Shown here piece by piece: positions 45,802 to 54,106 of a DNA stretch of 64,000 nucleotides; the stretch's first letter is position 1; every line of letters begins with the position of its first letter. Both the position numbers and the translations under genes were made by a program. Source of the stretch: Bacteroidales bacterium (lineage in GTDB: Bacteria > Bacteroidota > Bacteroidia > Bacteroidales > P3); NCBI GenBank assembly GCA_017559135.1, contig JAFYSZ010000003.1, positions 183,751-247,750 of the forward strand, in the 5' to 3' direction. The notes under the pieces were generated by a model. That model worked only from the letters and a program-made list of their open reading frames with translations, made no database searches and was not told the origin of the DNA.

Positions 45802-47178
45802 ATGAAGAAAGTAACCTTATTAGCTGTAATAGCAGCAATGTTTTGTGTAACAACAGCAAATGCACAAAAGTTTGGAAAAACCCCTGAGGACAGTTCGGCA
45901 TGTATAATGAACAATTCCTTATACCAAGAGTTCTACAAACAAAAAAATTACAAAGATGCTTACGAGCCTTGGGCAAAAGTAGTAGAGCACTGTCCTCAAT
46001 ATCACGTAAACACATACATTAGAGGAGCAAACATCTTAAAAACTATGATTGCAACCGCACCTAATGTAGAAATGAAGAACAAATACATTGATGAGTATTT
46101 GAATCTACAAGACGTAAGAAGTCAAGCGTTTGGTGAAGAGTATAATAACATTGCTCAAAAGGCAAAAATATTATCAGAATACCGACCAAACGAAACAGAA
46201 CAAATCTTTAAATACTTTAAAGAAGCAGCAGAAAAAGGCGGAAAGCAATTAGACGCACAATATTGTCCGCTTTATGTTGAAGCAACAGTAAAACACTTGG
46301 CTGCAATCAAAGCAAGTGCAGAGCAAATGGACGTTTTGTTTGAAGCATACGACTTTGCAGCAGAAACATTAGAAGAAATAATCAAGCAAGCAAAGACAGA
46401 AGTAGAGCAAGCAACAGCAGCAGGACAAGCAAAAGCAATAAAAAAAGCAGAATCAAAACTTAAAAATGCACAAAGTTATCTTGCACTAACAGAACAAATC
46501 ATCGAACCATTCGCATCTTGCGATAAAATCATTCCTATCTACGAACCAAAATTCGCAGCAAATCCTAACGATGTTGAATTGTTGAGAAAAATCACTACAA
46601 ACCTTGATAGAAAAAAATGTACAAAGTCTGAATTGTTCTTTCAAGCGACAGAAAACCTTCATAAGTTAGAACCAAATGCTAAATCAGCTTTTATGATGGG
46701 ACAAATGTTGATAGAAAAAGACAGAAATGAAGAAGCAGTACCATATTTAGAAGAAGCAGTAAAGAATTTCGAGGATAACGACTCAAAAGCAAAGGCTTCG
46801 TTTATGTTAGCAACAGCATTGATGAACGCAGGACAATATGGAGCAGCAAGAACAGCGGCTTACAAAGTTGCAGAGTACGATAAATCATTAGAAGGAAAGG
46901 CTGTGCTTATGGTTGCAAATATGTACTTGAAGAGTTCAGTGTCTTGTGCTTCTCACGGAGGAAAAATCCGTGGTGCAGCATGGGTTGCGTATGATGAAGC
47001 AGCGAAAGTGAAAAATATAGACCCAACTCTTGCAGATGATGCACAAAGAGTGATGAACGCAGCACGCTCTCAATGGCCTTTGAAAGCAGATATGTTCTTC
47101 AATTCAATCAATCCAGGAGACGGATTCTCAGTAGGATGTTGGATAGGCAAAGGAACAACAGCACGTTCAAGAGACTAA
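45802..47178 (+). CDS. Exported TPR-repeat protein
   Basis: A 458-residue protein with signal peptide (VTTANAQKF) and several helical tetratricopeptide-like pairs, clear at about 35-70 (YQEFYKQKNYKDAYEPWAKV) and 290-370 (MGQMLIEKDRNEEAVPYLEE). A central Ala/Lys/Glu coiled coil spans about 170-225. It belongs to the Bacteroidota coaX-lptC gene group. Probably periplasmic, acting as a protein-protein scaffold; no enzyme motif is seen. Confidence 0.75.
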   Translation: MKKVTLLAVIAAMFCVTTANAQKFGKTPEDSSACIMNNSLYQEFYKQKNYKDAYEPWAKVVEHCPQYHVNTYIRGANILKTMIATAPNVEMKNKYIDEYLNLQDVRSQAFGEEYNNIAQKAKILSEYRPNETEQIFKYFKEAAEKGGKQLDAQYCPLYVEATVKHLAAIKASAEQMDVLFEAYDFAAETLEEIIKQAKTEVEQATAAGQAKAIKKAESKLKNAQSYLALTEQIIEPFASCDKIIPIYEPKFAANPNDVELLRKITTNLDRKKCTKSELFFQATENLHKLEPNAKSAFMMGQMLIEKDRNEEAVPYLEEAVKNFEDNDSKAKASFMLATALMNAGQYGAARTAAYKVAEYDKSLEGKAVLMVANMYLKSSVSCASHGGKIRGAAWVAYDEAAKVKNIDPTLADDAQRVMNAARSQWPLKADMFFNSINPGDGFSVGCWIGKGTTARSRD

Positions 47179-47202
47179 TAACACAAAACACATAAATTGA
47201 GT

Positions 47203-47754
47203 ATGAGAAAGCATAGTTTTGCAATGATAATTCTTGCCTTTGCTTTCTCATACTTTTGTTTTTCGTGTAGCAAAGACACACCTAAACAACAATACGTAAA
47301 GAATAATAACACTCCTACGCAGGTAATAAATGACGCTTACCTTTTACGCAGTGTTGATGGTGTAGTTGATACCGAATTAAAGGCAAAAAAAATTGAGATA
47401 TACAACTTTGCCGACAGTTCAAAGATGATTTTCCCGCAAGGATTAAATGTAAACTTTCTCAATAACGACAAAACAATCAAAGCAAACCTTTCATCTCATT
47501 ACGCAGAAAGCCTTTCAGACAATCTTTACTACCTAAAAGACAGCGTAGTGATTATAAACCACAAAGATTTAGACACATTCTATTGTCAAGACCTTTATTG
47601 GCGAAAAGATTCCGCAATAGTACGCACCGATTTGCCCGTAAGACGACACAGCGAAGGCGGAATAGACTACGCAAAAGGCCTAAGAGCAAGAGATGACTTT
47701 GACAGCGTTAAAGTAATAAGCCCTTACGGAGTACAAAACATAAAAGAAGATTAA
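47203..47754 (+). CDS. lptC: LptC-like LPS export lipoprotein
   Basis: A 183-residue protein with a lipobox (SYFCFSCSK) and a beta-jellyroll pattern of the LptC/OstA kind (e.g. KAKKIEIYNFADSSKMIFPQ and HYAESLSDNLYYLKDSV). LptC bridges the inner-membrane LptBFG exporter and periplasmic LptA. In E. coli LptC has a membrane helix; Bacteroidota forms are often lipoproteins. The ATG at 47203 is preferred over an in-frame TTG at 47197. Its partner lptB lies about 9 kb downstream. It is convergent with the next gene, 10 bases apart. Confidence 0.82.
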   Translation: MRKHSFAMIILAFAFSYFCFSCSKDTPKQQYVKNNNTPTQVINDAYLLRSVDGVVDTELKAKKIEIYNFADSSKMIFPQGLNVNFLNNDKTIKANLSSHYAESLSDNLYYLKDSVVIINHKDLDTFYCQDLYWRKDSAIVRTDLPVRRHSEGGIDYAKGLRARDDFDSVKVISPYGVQNIKED

Positions 47755-47764
47755 CAAAACAAAC

Positions 47765-48238
47765 TTATTTCTTTCGCAAAATATAGTTTTGTTTTTTCAA
47801 AGGCTTGCTTGTAAAGAAAATAACCCCAAAATCAAAGAAATCACAACAGAGTTTAAAACCCTCATCGGCTTGAATCCCTTTCCAAAGTTCAAGATTTTCT
47901 CTCTCTTTGTAAATCTCCTCAATAAAAATAGCCGTATTCTCTTTGCAAAGTCTTAAATCCGCTATCCTTTCTTGCGAAAAAGATTCATTTCCTACATAAA
48001 TAATCTCAAATCCCTGTGCTTTAAGATACTCAAACGCCTTAAACAAAAATTTTCTCTTTGCCTTGCTTTTTGAAATCAAAGACTCAAAGCGAGCCTCAAA
48101 GCAAATATCCTTATTTTTGCAAGACTTCTTCAAGCCTTTTGTGAAAAAATCAAACATAAAAGGTGAATGCAAAGAATATTCGTCCTTTGCTAAAAACTTA
48201 TATCTTAGATAATGTTTCGTTTTAAAGAATATACTCAT
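47765..48238 (-). CDS. Shrunken relative of a Bacteroidota SAM-methyltransferase family
   Basis: A 157-residue protein. Its N-terminus (KHYLRYKFLAKDEYSLHSP, then FMFDF) and C-terminus (AIFIEEIYKERENLELWKGI, then CDFFDFGVIFFTSKP) resemble the two ends of a ~240-270-residue Bacteroidota methyltransferase-like family known to me by its DEHSLHSPFVFD start and DDIHWS..M..AW.EI end. The middle, where the SAM-binding GxGxG region should be, is reduced to about 50 residues with no glycine motif. So methylation is unlikely. It could be a decaying gene or a reduced scaffold; the frame is intact and Lys-rich. Confidence 0.55.
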   Translation of the reverse strand: MSIFFKTKHYLRYKFLAKDEYSLHSPFMFDFFTKGLKKSCKNKDICFEARFESLISKSKAKRKFLFKAFEYLKAQGFEIIYVGNESFSQERIADLRLCKENTAIFIEEIYKERENLELWKGIQADEGFKLCCDFFDFGVIFFTSKPLKKQNYILRKK

Positions 48239-48242
48239 AAGT

Positions 48243-48273
48243 TTTGCGAAATTACAAAAAAATATTATCTTTG
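48243..48273 (+). promoter_or_regulatory. Consensus promoter for the C_GCAxxG_C_C gene
   Basis: TTTG at 48243-48246, a 19-base spacer and TATCTTTG at 48266-48273: the best match to the Bacteroidota consensus in the window. The ATG is 24 bases downstream. Confidence 0.8.
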
Positions 48274-48297
48274 TTTGGAATTTAAACCCTAAAAATT

Positions 48298-48714
48298 ATG
48301 GTTAATATCGAAGAAAGAGTAGAATTAGCAAGGAAATTCCACAATGAAGGCTATAATTGTGCTCAATCAGTCGTTATGGCGTATAGCGATTTGTTACCTG
48401 TGGAAAAAGAAGTGGCTGAAAAAATTTCCTTACCCTTTGGTCGCGGACTTGCAGGTTACAGAGAAGTATGCGGTTGTGTGTCGGCTATGTCCTTGCTTGT
48501 AGGAATGCTTTTGCAATATCAACAACAAAGCACAAGCAATAAAGACTATTTTGCAATGGTGCAAACAATGGGCGAAAAATTTAGAGAAGAAAACGGAGAA
48601 ATTGTTTGCAAAAAACTTCTCGGATTAGAGCCCGGAAGCACAAAAGAAAAGAAACCTTGCAACGATTATGTGGCCTGTGCCGCAAGAATAGTAGGGGAGA
48701 ATCTTTTTAAATAG
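48298..48714 (+). CDS. C_GCAxxG_C_C family redox-type protein
   Basis: A 138-residue cysteine-rich protein of the C_GCAxxG_C_C (PF09719) family. C21 sits in GYNCAQSVVMAY; VCGCVSAM, with the split glycine-cysteine pattern, and later cysteines (IVCKKLLG, PCNDYVACAA) complete the set. The function is not established; the conserved cysteines suggest redox or metal binding. Cytoplasmic or membrane-associated, no signal peptide. It stands alone, with an excellent promoter and a terminator. Confidence 0.85.
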   Translation: MVNIEERVELARKFHNEGYNCAQSVVMAYSDLLPVEKEVAEKISLPFGRGLAGYREVCGCVSAMSLLVGMLLQYQQQSTSNKDYFAMVQTMGEKFREENGEIVCKKLLGLEPGSTKEKKPCNDYVACAARIVGENLFK

Positions 48715-48740
48715 ACTTCTGAAATTTTTTCTTTGTTTTA

Positions 48741-48790
48741 AAAAAATAACTCTTTGAAATAATTTCTTAAATCATAGAGTTATTTTTTTA
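48741..48790. terminator. Bidirectional terminator
   Basis: Stem 48741-48753 with 48776-48788 (AAAAAATAACTCT and its complement), loop 22 bases, T-run on the right and A-run on the left. It lies between two convergent genes. Confidence 0.7.
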
Positions 48791-48821
48791 TTTCTTTGTT
48801 TTTTTTAAAAAAGTAAAGACT

Positions 48822-50231
48822 TTATTTTCCTCTTCCTTGAATTATGATGATTATTGTGTAGAATAGGATTTTTATATCTGTTGTTAGTGATAGGTTTTCT
48901 AAGTAAATAAGGTCGTATTTAAGTCTTTCTACCATTTCATCTACGGTTTCGGCGTATCCGTATTTGACTTGTCCCCACGAGGTTATGCCTGGTTTTACTC
49001 TGTGTAAGAGTCTGTATTCTGGTGCTTGAAGTACGATTTTGTCAATAAAGAATTGTCTCTCTGGACGTGGACCTACTATGCTCATTGTGCCTTTTAAGAC
49101 ATTGTAGAATTGAGGAATTTCGTCTAAACGCACCTTTCGCATAAAGCGTCCAAAGGGTGTGATTCTTGGGTCTTTGTCTCCGCTTGATAACATAGGGCCG
49201 TTGCTTTCGGCGTCTATGTACATTGAACGGAATTTGTGCATATAGAATGGTTTTCCTTTGTATCCTATGCGTTCTTGTTTGTAAAAAATTGGTCCTTTGC
49301 TTGTTGAGTAAACTATTATGGCGGTAATTAAGTAAACAGGTGAGAGAATTGTGATTGCAATTATTGAAATAAATATGTCAAATAATCTTTTCAAAATCTG
49401 TTGCCAAGGTGCCATTAGTCCTTGTGTTATTGTGATGAGGGGAGTGTTGAAGATGGCGTTTGTTTTTATGTTCCCTATTAAAAAATCTTTTCTGTCTGCT
49501 GGAATTTTTAATTCTACTTCTTGTCCCGATAGGCAGATTATGTCGTAGATTTCGTTTTCTTCTTCTTTTTCTAAGGCGATTATTATTTCTTCTATTGAGT
49601 ATTTTTCTATTAGTTGTGTGAGTTGTGAGATTGAGCCTAAGCATTTTAGGTCTGAGACATTGTTTTGTTCTCCGTTTTTATTGACATAGCCTATGATTTT
49701 TTTGCCTGAGGAGATTTCTTCGTTTTGAAGTTCGTTGTATATTTTGATTGCTTTTTCTCCATCGCCTACTATGATTGTTGGAAAGTGAATTTTGTGTTTG
49801 TGAACGTTGTGTACTTTGATTGTTGTTAGGATTAGTCGCGGTAAATAGGTTAAAACAAAGTGTAAGGAAAATAAAATAAAAAAAGAAAGGTAATAGTTTT
49901 TGTAGGTTGTTACTTTGTCGTCAAGTAAAAGTGCGAAGAAGATAAAGATTACTCCAAAAAAACAGGTAAAAAATGTTTGAAAGAAGTCTTTTAAACGTGA
50001 TTTTTTATATGTGTTTTGGTAGTAGCCTTGTACGTAATAGAGTGTTATCCAAAATAATGGTATGATTAAAAGTCCGTAATAGAAGTTATTGTCGGCAAAT
50101 ACGGCGTTTATGTCCTCGAATGAGCCTGATTCGATGCTTGTTTTTCGGAAGATGAAAAACAGACTCCATGCTATCATTGAACTTAATACATCGCTGATGA
50201 TGTATTTTGTAGCTTGTAGTTTTTTATTCAT
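48822..50231 (-). CDS. Polyprenyl-phosphate sugar-1-phosphate transferase (WbaP/ExoY type)
   Basis: A 469-residue initiating glycosyltransferase: it moves a sugar phosphate onto undecaprenyl phosphate to start an O-antigen, capsule or exopolysaccharide unit. Four or five N-terminal membrane helices and a CoA-binding-like domain (about 150-245) precede the catalytic bacterial sugar transferase domain from about 280. Visible signatures are KRLFDIFIS, YKQERIGYKGKPFYMHKFRS, VRLDEIPQFYNVLKGTMS and VGPRPER. The sugar specificity cannot be read off. It follows a lipoprotein gene on the same strand (14 bases). Confidence 0.9.
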   Translation of the reverse strand: MNKKLQATKYIISDVLSSMIAWSLFFIFRKTSIESGSFEDINAVFADNNFYYGLLIIPLFWITLYYVQGYYQNTYKKSRLKDFFQTFFTCFFGVIFIFFALLLDDKVTTYKNYYLSFFILFSLHFVLTYLPRLILTTIKVHNVHKHKIHFPTIIVGDGEKAIKIYNELQNEEISSGKKIIGYVNKNGEQNNVSDLKCLGSISQLTQLIEKYSIEEIIIALEKEEENEIYDIICLSGQEVELKIPADRKDFLIGNIKTNAIFNTPLITITQGLMAPWQQILKRLFDIFISIIAITILSPVYLITAIIVYSTSKGPIFYKQERIGYKGKPFYMHKFRSMYIDAESNGPMLSSGDKDPRITPFGRFMRKVRLDEIPQFYNVLKGTMSIVGPRPERQFFIDKIVLQAPEYRLLHRVKPGITSWGQVKYGYAETVDEMVERLKYDLIYLENLSLTTDIKILFYTIIIIIQGRGK

Positions 50232-50245
50232 AAAATTTATTTGTT

Positions 50246-51154
50246 CTATTTATAGTCGTAATTAGGATAGTGTACAACTTTTATGTTATCAACGTGAACA
50301 AATGAATTTTTCGTATTATTTGGATTAAAAGCTTCTAAATATATGTGGAAATTTTGTGGATAGCCTAATGTATTCCATACTTTTGTTAGGATAATGTATG
50401 ATTTTTGCCATTTGCCATTGTTAGGTGGTGTCAGTCTTACGGCGCTTATGAATTTATTTGCTTCGGCTGAACTGCTGCGTCCGTATATTCCTACTTCAAA
50501 TGGTATGTTTGAGTTGTAATCTATTTCTAATATTACTCCTTGTTTATTGTTGCAGAAAATTGAATCAATGGAAATGTATCTGTTATGGCCCTGTTCTTCA
50601 TAATAAATCGCTCCGCAGCTGTTGCCATACGCAACACTGTCGTTGTTTATCACGGTCATTGTTTTTGGTTCTTCGTTTATTACGTTTGCTTGTTGGAAAT
50701 TGATAAAGTAACTTTCAAAAGTTTCTTTGAATGCTATGTTACATCTATCTGTTCGGTACATTATTGGTTGTTTTTCTATGTGGATTTCTTCGCCAGGTCT
50801 TAGATCTAATGAGTCAATATGCGATGTGTAGAATACATATTCTTCTCTCATGTTGTTCATTCCGTTATATATTATTCCTGGTCTTAGGTCTATTTTGTGT
50901 TTTCCTTCTTTTAGAATCGGAATCGAGCAAGGTAGGGGATAGGCTCCAAGATAATTTCCATCGATATAAACCCATACGTCTCTGATGTCGCATGTTAGTA
51001 AATCGCTTGATTGAGAAAAAATAAAATCTGGGTTTTCTACCATATAGAATCCGTCAAATTTGATGAAGGAAGGTACTTCTTGTTCGCCTTTAAAGTTATC
51101 GCAAGAGGATAATATAAGGCTTGATAGGATTATTATGCTGAGAATTTTTTTCAT
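50246..51154 (-). CDS. Exported lipoprotein with a PEGA-like segment
   Basis: A 302-residue lipoprotein (signal MKKILSIIILSSLILSSCDN, cysteine at residue 18). Residues about 60-100 (VWVYIDGNYLGAYPLP, then KEGKHKIDLRPGI) resemble PEGA-type extracytoplasmic modules. The second half (about 150-300) has a jelly-roll-like pattern ending in a strand (SFVHVDNIKV) seen in carbohydrate-binding domains. I do not recognise a named family. It is encoded just upstream of the sugar transferase and probably co-transcribed with it, hinting at a glycan-related role. Confidence 0.65.
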   Translation of the reverse strand: MKKILSIIILSSLILSSCDNFKGEQEVPSFIKFDGFYMVENPDFIFSQSSDLLTCDIRDVWVYIDGNYLGAYPLPCSIPILKEGKHKIDLRPGIIYNGMNNMREEYVFYTSHIDSLDLRPGEEIHIEKQPIMYRTDRCNIAFKETFESYFINFQQANVINEEPKTMTVINNDSVAYGNSCGAIYYEEQGHNRYISIDSIFCNNKQGVILEIDYNSNIPFEVGIYGRSSSAEANKFISAVRLTPPNNGKWQKSYIILTKVWNTLGYPQNFHIYLEAFNPNNTKNSFVHVDNIKVVHYPNYDYK

Positions 51155-51177
51155 ATCTAATATTTTTTTGTTGTTTG

Positions 51178-51185
51178 CAAAGGTA
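51178..51185 (-). promoter_or_regulatory. -7 box for the lipoprotein/sugar transferase unit
   Basis: The minus strand reads TACCTTTG, 23 bases before the lipoprotein start; no -33 element at normal spacing. Confidence 0.45.
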
Positions 51186-51208
51186 CAAATTATTTTAAAT
51201 ATATTTTG

Positions 51209-51216
51209 TATCTTTG
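51209..51216 (+). promoter_or_regulatory. -7 box for pcm
   Basis: TATCTTTG, 31 bases before the ATG at 51248. It lies within an in-frame extension that could begin with TTG at 51206, and so argues against that start. Confidence 0.55.
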
Positions 51217-51247
51217 CTTTTCGTTTCTAAATAAAATAGATAGAAGA

Positions 51248-51895
51248 ATGTTTGTTGATAGTTATAAGCATAAGGGGATGAGGCGCCGAATGGTGGAGTA
51301 TTTAAAGGGGAAAGGTATTAGCGATCAAAGAGTTTTGGAGGCAATTAATAGGGTGCCAAGGCATTTTTTCTTGGATTCTTCTTTGGATACTTTGGCTTAT
51401 GAGGATAGGGCCTTGGAAATTTTGTGTAAGCAGACGATTTCGCAACCTTCTACGGTGGCTTTTCAGACTCAATTGTTGAATGTTGCTCCGTTTGAAAAGG
51501 TTTTGGAAATCGGAACAGGTTCTGGTTATCAAACAAGTGTGCTTTGTCAGTTGCAAGCAAGGGTTTATACTATTGAAAGGTTTAAACCTTTGCATAATTC
51601 GGCTCAAATGGTTTTTGAGGCTTTGAAAATCAGACCTAATTGCTTTTTTGGCGATGGTTATTTGGGCTTGCCGACTTTTGCTCCTTTTGATAAGATATTG
51701 ATTACTTGTGCTGCTCCTTCTATACCTAAGTCTCTTATTGAGCAATTGAGAATTGGTGGAATTATGGTCGCACCTGTCGGTGAGGATACTCAGACTATGT
51801 ATAGGATTAAAAAACTTACAGAAACGGAAATCGATATTCAGTCTTTTGGAGAGTTTAAATTTGTGCCTATGTTAAAAGAAAGGAAATTTTATTGA
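51248..51895 (+). CDS. pcm: Protein-L-isoaspartate O-methyltransferase
   Basis: A 215-residue SAM-dependent enzyme that repairs isoaspartyl residues in damaged proteins. The SAM loop reads VLEIGTGSGYQT, and the family motifs RVPRHFFLD near the N-terminus and GDGYLGLPTFAPFDKILIT later are present. The ATG at 51248 (MFVDSYKHKGMR) is chosen because the longer frame runs over the promoter -7 box. No signal peptide. Its unit continues, after 61 bases and a new -7 box, with the GT5-like gene. Confidence 0.93.
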   Translation: MFVDSYKHKGMRRRMVEYLKGKGISDQRVLEAINRVPRHFFLDSSLDTLAYEDRALEILCKQTISQPSTVAFQTQLLNVAPFEKVLEIGTGSGYQTSVLCQLQARVYTIERFKPLHNSAQMVFEALKIRPNCFFGDGYLGLPTFAPFDKILITCAAPSIPKSLIEQLRIGGIMVAPVGEDTQTMYRIKKLTETEIDIQSFGEFKFVPMLKERKFY

Positions 51896-51923
51896 TAAAT
51901 AACTTTCTTTGGTTATTTTTTTG

Positions 51924-51931
51924 TAATTTTG
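51924..51931 (+). promoter_or_regulatory. -7 box for the GT5-to-rlpA gene run
   Basis: TAATTTTG, 25 bases before the ATG at 51957. A -33 element is not clear. It may head the ten-gene envelope run that ends at 61164. Confidence 0.45.
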
Positions 51932-51956
51932 CATATTATATTCATATTTATAGAAA

Positions 51957-52775
51957 ATGGTAAAAACGAAAGTTTTATATGTCAATCAGGAAGTTTTTCC
52001 TTATTTGGAATCTGATTTGGCTGACGCAGGAAGATTTCTTCCGCAAAGTATTCAAGAGAAAGGTAAAGAAGTAAGATTGTTTATGCCTAAGTTTGGTGGC
52101 GTAAATGAGAGAAAAAATCAATTGCATGAGGTTATTCGTTTGTCTGGTATGAATTTGATTATTGATGATAGTGATCATCAGTTGATAATCAAGGTTGCCT
52201 CTATTCAGTCTGCAAGAATGCAGGTTTATTTTATTGATAACGAAGATTATTTCCAAAGAAAAGCAAATATTTTTGATGCGGACGGAAGTCTGTTTGGTGA
52301 TAATGATGAGAGAATAATGTTTTATGCAAGAGGAGTCTTGGAAACAATAAAAAAACTTAGTTGGAAACCAAATATTATTCATTGTATGGGTTGGTTTGCC
52401 GCTTTGTTGCCTTTTTATGTTAAAAGGACAGAGTATAAAAACAATCCTTTTTTCCATGATAGTAAGATTGTGATAAGTTTATTTAACGATGAATTTCAAG
52501 GAAGTTTGGTAGAGGGGTTCCTTAAAAAGTTAAAAATGGAAGGTGGTACGGCTAAGGATTGGAAATTCTATAAAGAGCCAACATACCTTAATATAATGAA
52601 AGCAGCTATTTCGTATTCTGAGGCAGTGGTTGTTGCGCAAGAAGGCGTAAATCCTGAATTGATAGAATTTGCTATTGCAAATAAAAAGCAAGTGATAGAG
52701 TATGCTCCTTTTGATGAACAAAAAGATTTGATAAATAATCTTTATGATTCTTTGGCCGTTATAGATGAAGAATAA
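51957..52775 (+). CDS. Solo GT5 N-terminal (glycogen/starch synthase-like) domain protein
   Basis: A 272-residue protein matching only the N-terminal Rossmann half of GT5 glycogen synthases (KVLYVNQEVFPYLES at the start, EVRLFMPKFGGV, IIHCMGWFAALLP). The C-terminal half, which holds much of the ADP-glucose site, is missing. The N-terminal K-x-G-G loop of synthases is replaced by ESDLADAGRFLP. Glycogen synthesis is therefore unlikely. In Bacteroidota this short form commonly precedes a DUF4270 gene, as here (11-base gap). A binding or regulatory role is possible; unknown. Confidence 0.75.
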   Translation: MVKTKVLYVNQEVFPYLESDLADAGRFLPQSIQEKGKEVRLFMPKFGGVNERKNQLHEVIRLSGMNLIIDDSDHQLIIKVASIQSARMQVYFIDNEDYFQRKANIFDADGSLFGDNDERIMFYARGVLETIKKLSWKPNIIHCMGWFAALLPFYVKRTEYKNNPFFHDSKIVISLFNDEFQGSLVEGFLKKLKMEGGTAKDWKFYKEPTYLNIMKAAISYSEAVVVAQEGVNPELIEFAIANKKQVIEYAPFDEQKDLINNLYDSLAVIDEE

Positions 52776-52786
52776 ATTTAAGTATT

Positions 52787-54100
52787 ATGAGTAAATTAAA
52801 GCTGTTATTATTGTTGCCTTTCTTGGCTTTTATTTCTTGTGTTAATGAAGATGAAACTTTGGGCATAGATTTGGTTGAGGATAGTGATAGATTGTCTGTT
52901 GGTTTGTTGACAAATGTGGAAATGTCTTCTTCGTTTTTTAGAGAGGATTCGTTGATGACTGCTAATTATAGGTATAATGTATTGGGAGAGTATAGAGATA
53001 ATAGTTTTGGTGGGGTATCTTCTGATATTTTTACGCAACTTTGTTTGTCTTCTACGGCAGAGGATTTTACAAATTTTAGTATTGATTCTATTTATTTGAC
53101 TTTGGCTTATTCGGGAGGCTATTCTATTGATACGGCTTTGTTGAAAACAAGAATGAAAGTCTCTGTTTATGAGGTTAGTGAATTGATAGACTCTACTAAG
53201 AAGTATTCTTTCAGTGATGTTGCTGTAAAATCTTTGCCGATTTTCAGTTCGGAGGTAGATATTGATGTTAATAGTGATGTCGTAATGGGGACTGATACTT
53301 TGAATCCTCAGTTGAGATTGAAAATAACGGATAGTGATTTTTGTCAAAAGATACAAAATTTCAAGGGAAATAACGATGATTTTCAAGAATTGATAAAGGG
53401 AATAAAGATTGTTGCTGAAAAGACTACTGAAAATGGCTTTATTGCATATATAGATATGACTTCTGCTTCTACGGGGATTACTTTGTATTATGTAAAGGAT
53501 TCTAAAAAGCAAACTTACAAGATAAATTTCCCTGAAAAGGGTAATAGGTTTATGAGATATGAGTATGATTTTGCAGGTAGTGGAATAAATGGATTGGAAA
53601 GAGATACTTTGGGTCTAAATAGTGAGTATATTTATCTTGGAAATATGGGTATAAGTATGGCAAAATTAGATATAGATGAGCAAGCCTTTATGAAGTATTG
53701 GAAGGATTCTATTAATAATGGTGCAACTGATAATAATGTGGCAATAAATAGGGCGGTTATTGATGTGCCTGTTGCAGATATAAATCAAAGTTTGATCCCT
53801 ATTAAAAAGATTTTGTGTTATAGAAAATATGTTTCGGATAATGATACGAATTTAGTGCTTATTCATGATGCTCAGGTGTCGGATACGTATTATGATGGTA
53901 TGTATGAGCCTTCTACTAATTCGTATAGAATAAATGTTACTATGCATTTTGAGAATTATATAAATGGTAATATTGATGATCTTGATCTTTATCTTGTGCC
54001 AGATGAAAGACGCTCGTCTGCAAATAGGGTAATTTTGAATGGAACAAAACATTCTACTAAGCCTATAACGATGAGAATAACTTATTCTAAACCTAAATAA
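52787..54100 (+). CDS. DUF4270 lipoprotein
   Basis: A 437-residue lipoprotein (LLPFLAFISCVNEDE, cysteine at 18). The pattern ETLGIDLVED followed by a long beta-rich chain with SIDSIYLTLAYSG is that of the Bacteroidota DUF4270 family. Function unknown; probably outer-membrane anchored. It lies between the GT5-like domain and a MORN protein, closely spaced on both sides. Confidence 0.82.
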   Translation: MSKLKLLLLLPFLAFISCVNEDETLGIDLVEDSDRLSVGLLTNVEMSSSFFREDSLMTANYRYNVLGEYRDNSFGGVSSDIFTQLCLSSTAEDFTNFSIDSIYLTLAYSGGYSIDTALLKTRMKVSVYEVSELIDSTKKYSFSDVAVKSLPIFSSEVDIDVNSDVVMGTDTLNPQLRLKITDSDFCQKIQNFKGNNDDFQELIKGIKIVAEKTTENGFIAYIDMTSASTGITLYYVKDSKKQTYKINFPEKGNRFMRYEYDFAGSGINGLERDTLGLNSEYIYLGNMGISMAKLDIDEQAFMKYWKDSINNGATDNNVAINRAVIDVPVADINQSLIPIKKILCYRKYVSDNDTNLVLIHDAQVSDTYYDGMYEPSTNSYRINVTMHFENYINGNIDDLDLYLVPDERRSSANRVILNGTKHSTKPITMRITYSKPK

Positions 54101-54106
54101 AGTAAT

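Noticed and set aside
51302..51745. Minus-strand open frame, 147 codons
   Set aside because: Fully inside pcm, whose SAM motif and family signatures are intact on the plus strand.
52808..53512. Minus-strand open frame, 234 codons, Arg/Ile/Ser-rich
   Set aside because: Antisense of the DUF4270 lipoprotein. No recognisable domain, signal or promoter; composition is unlike neighbouring proteins.
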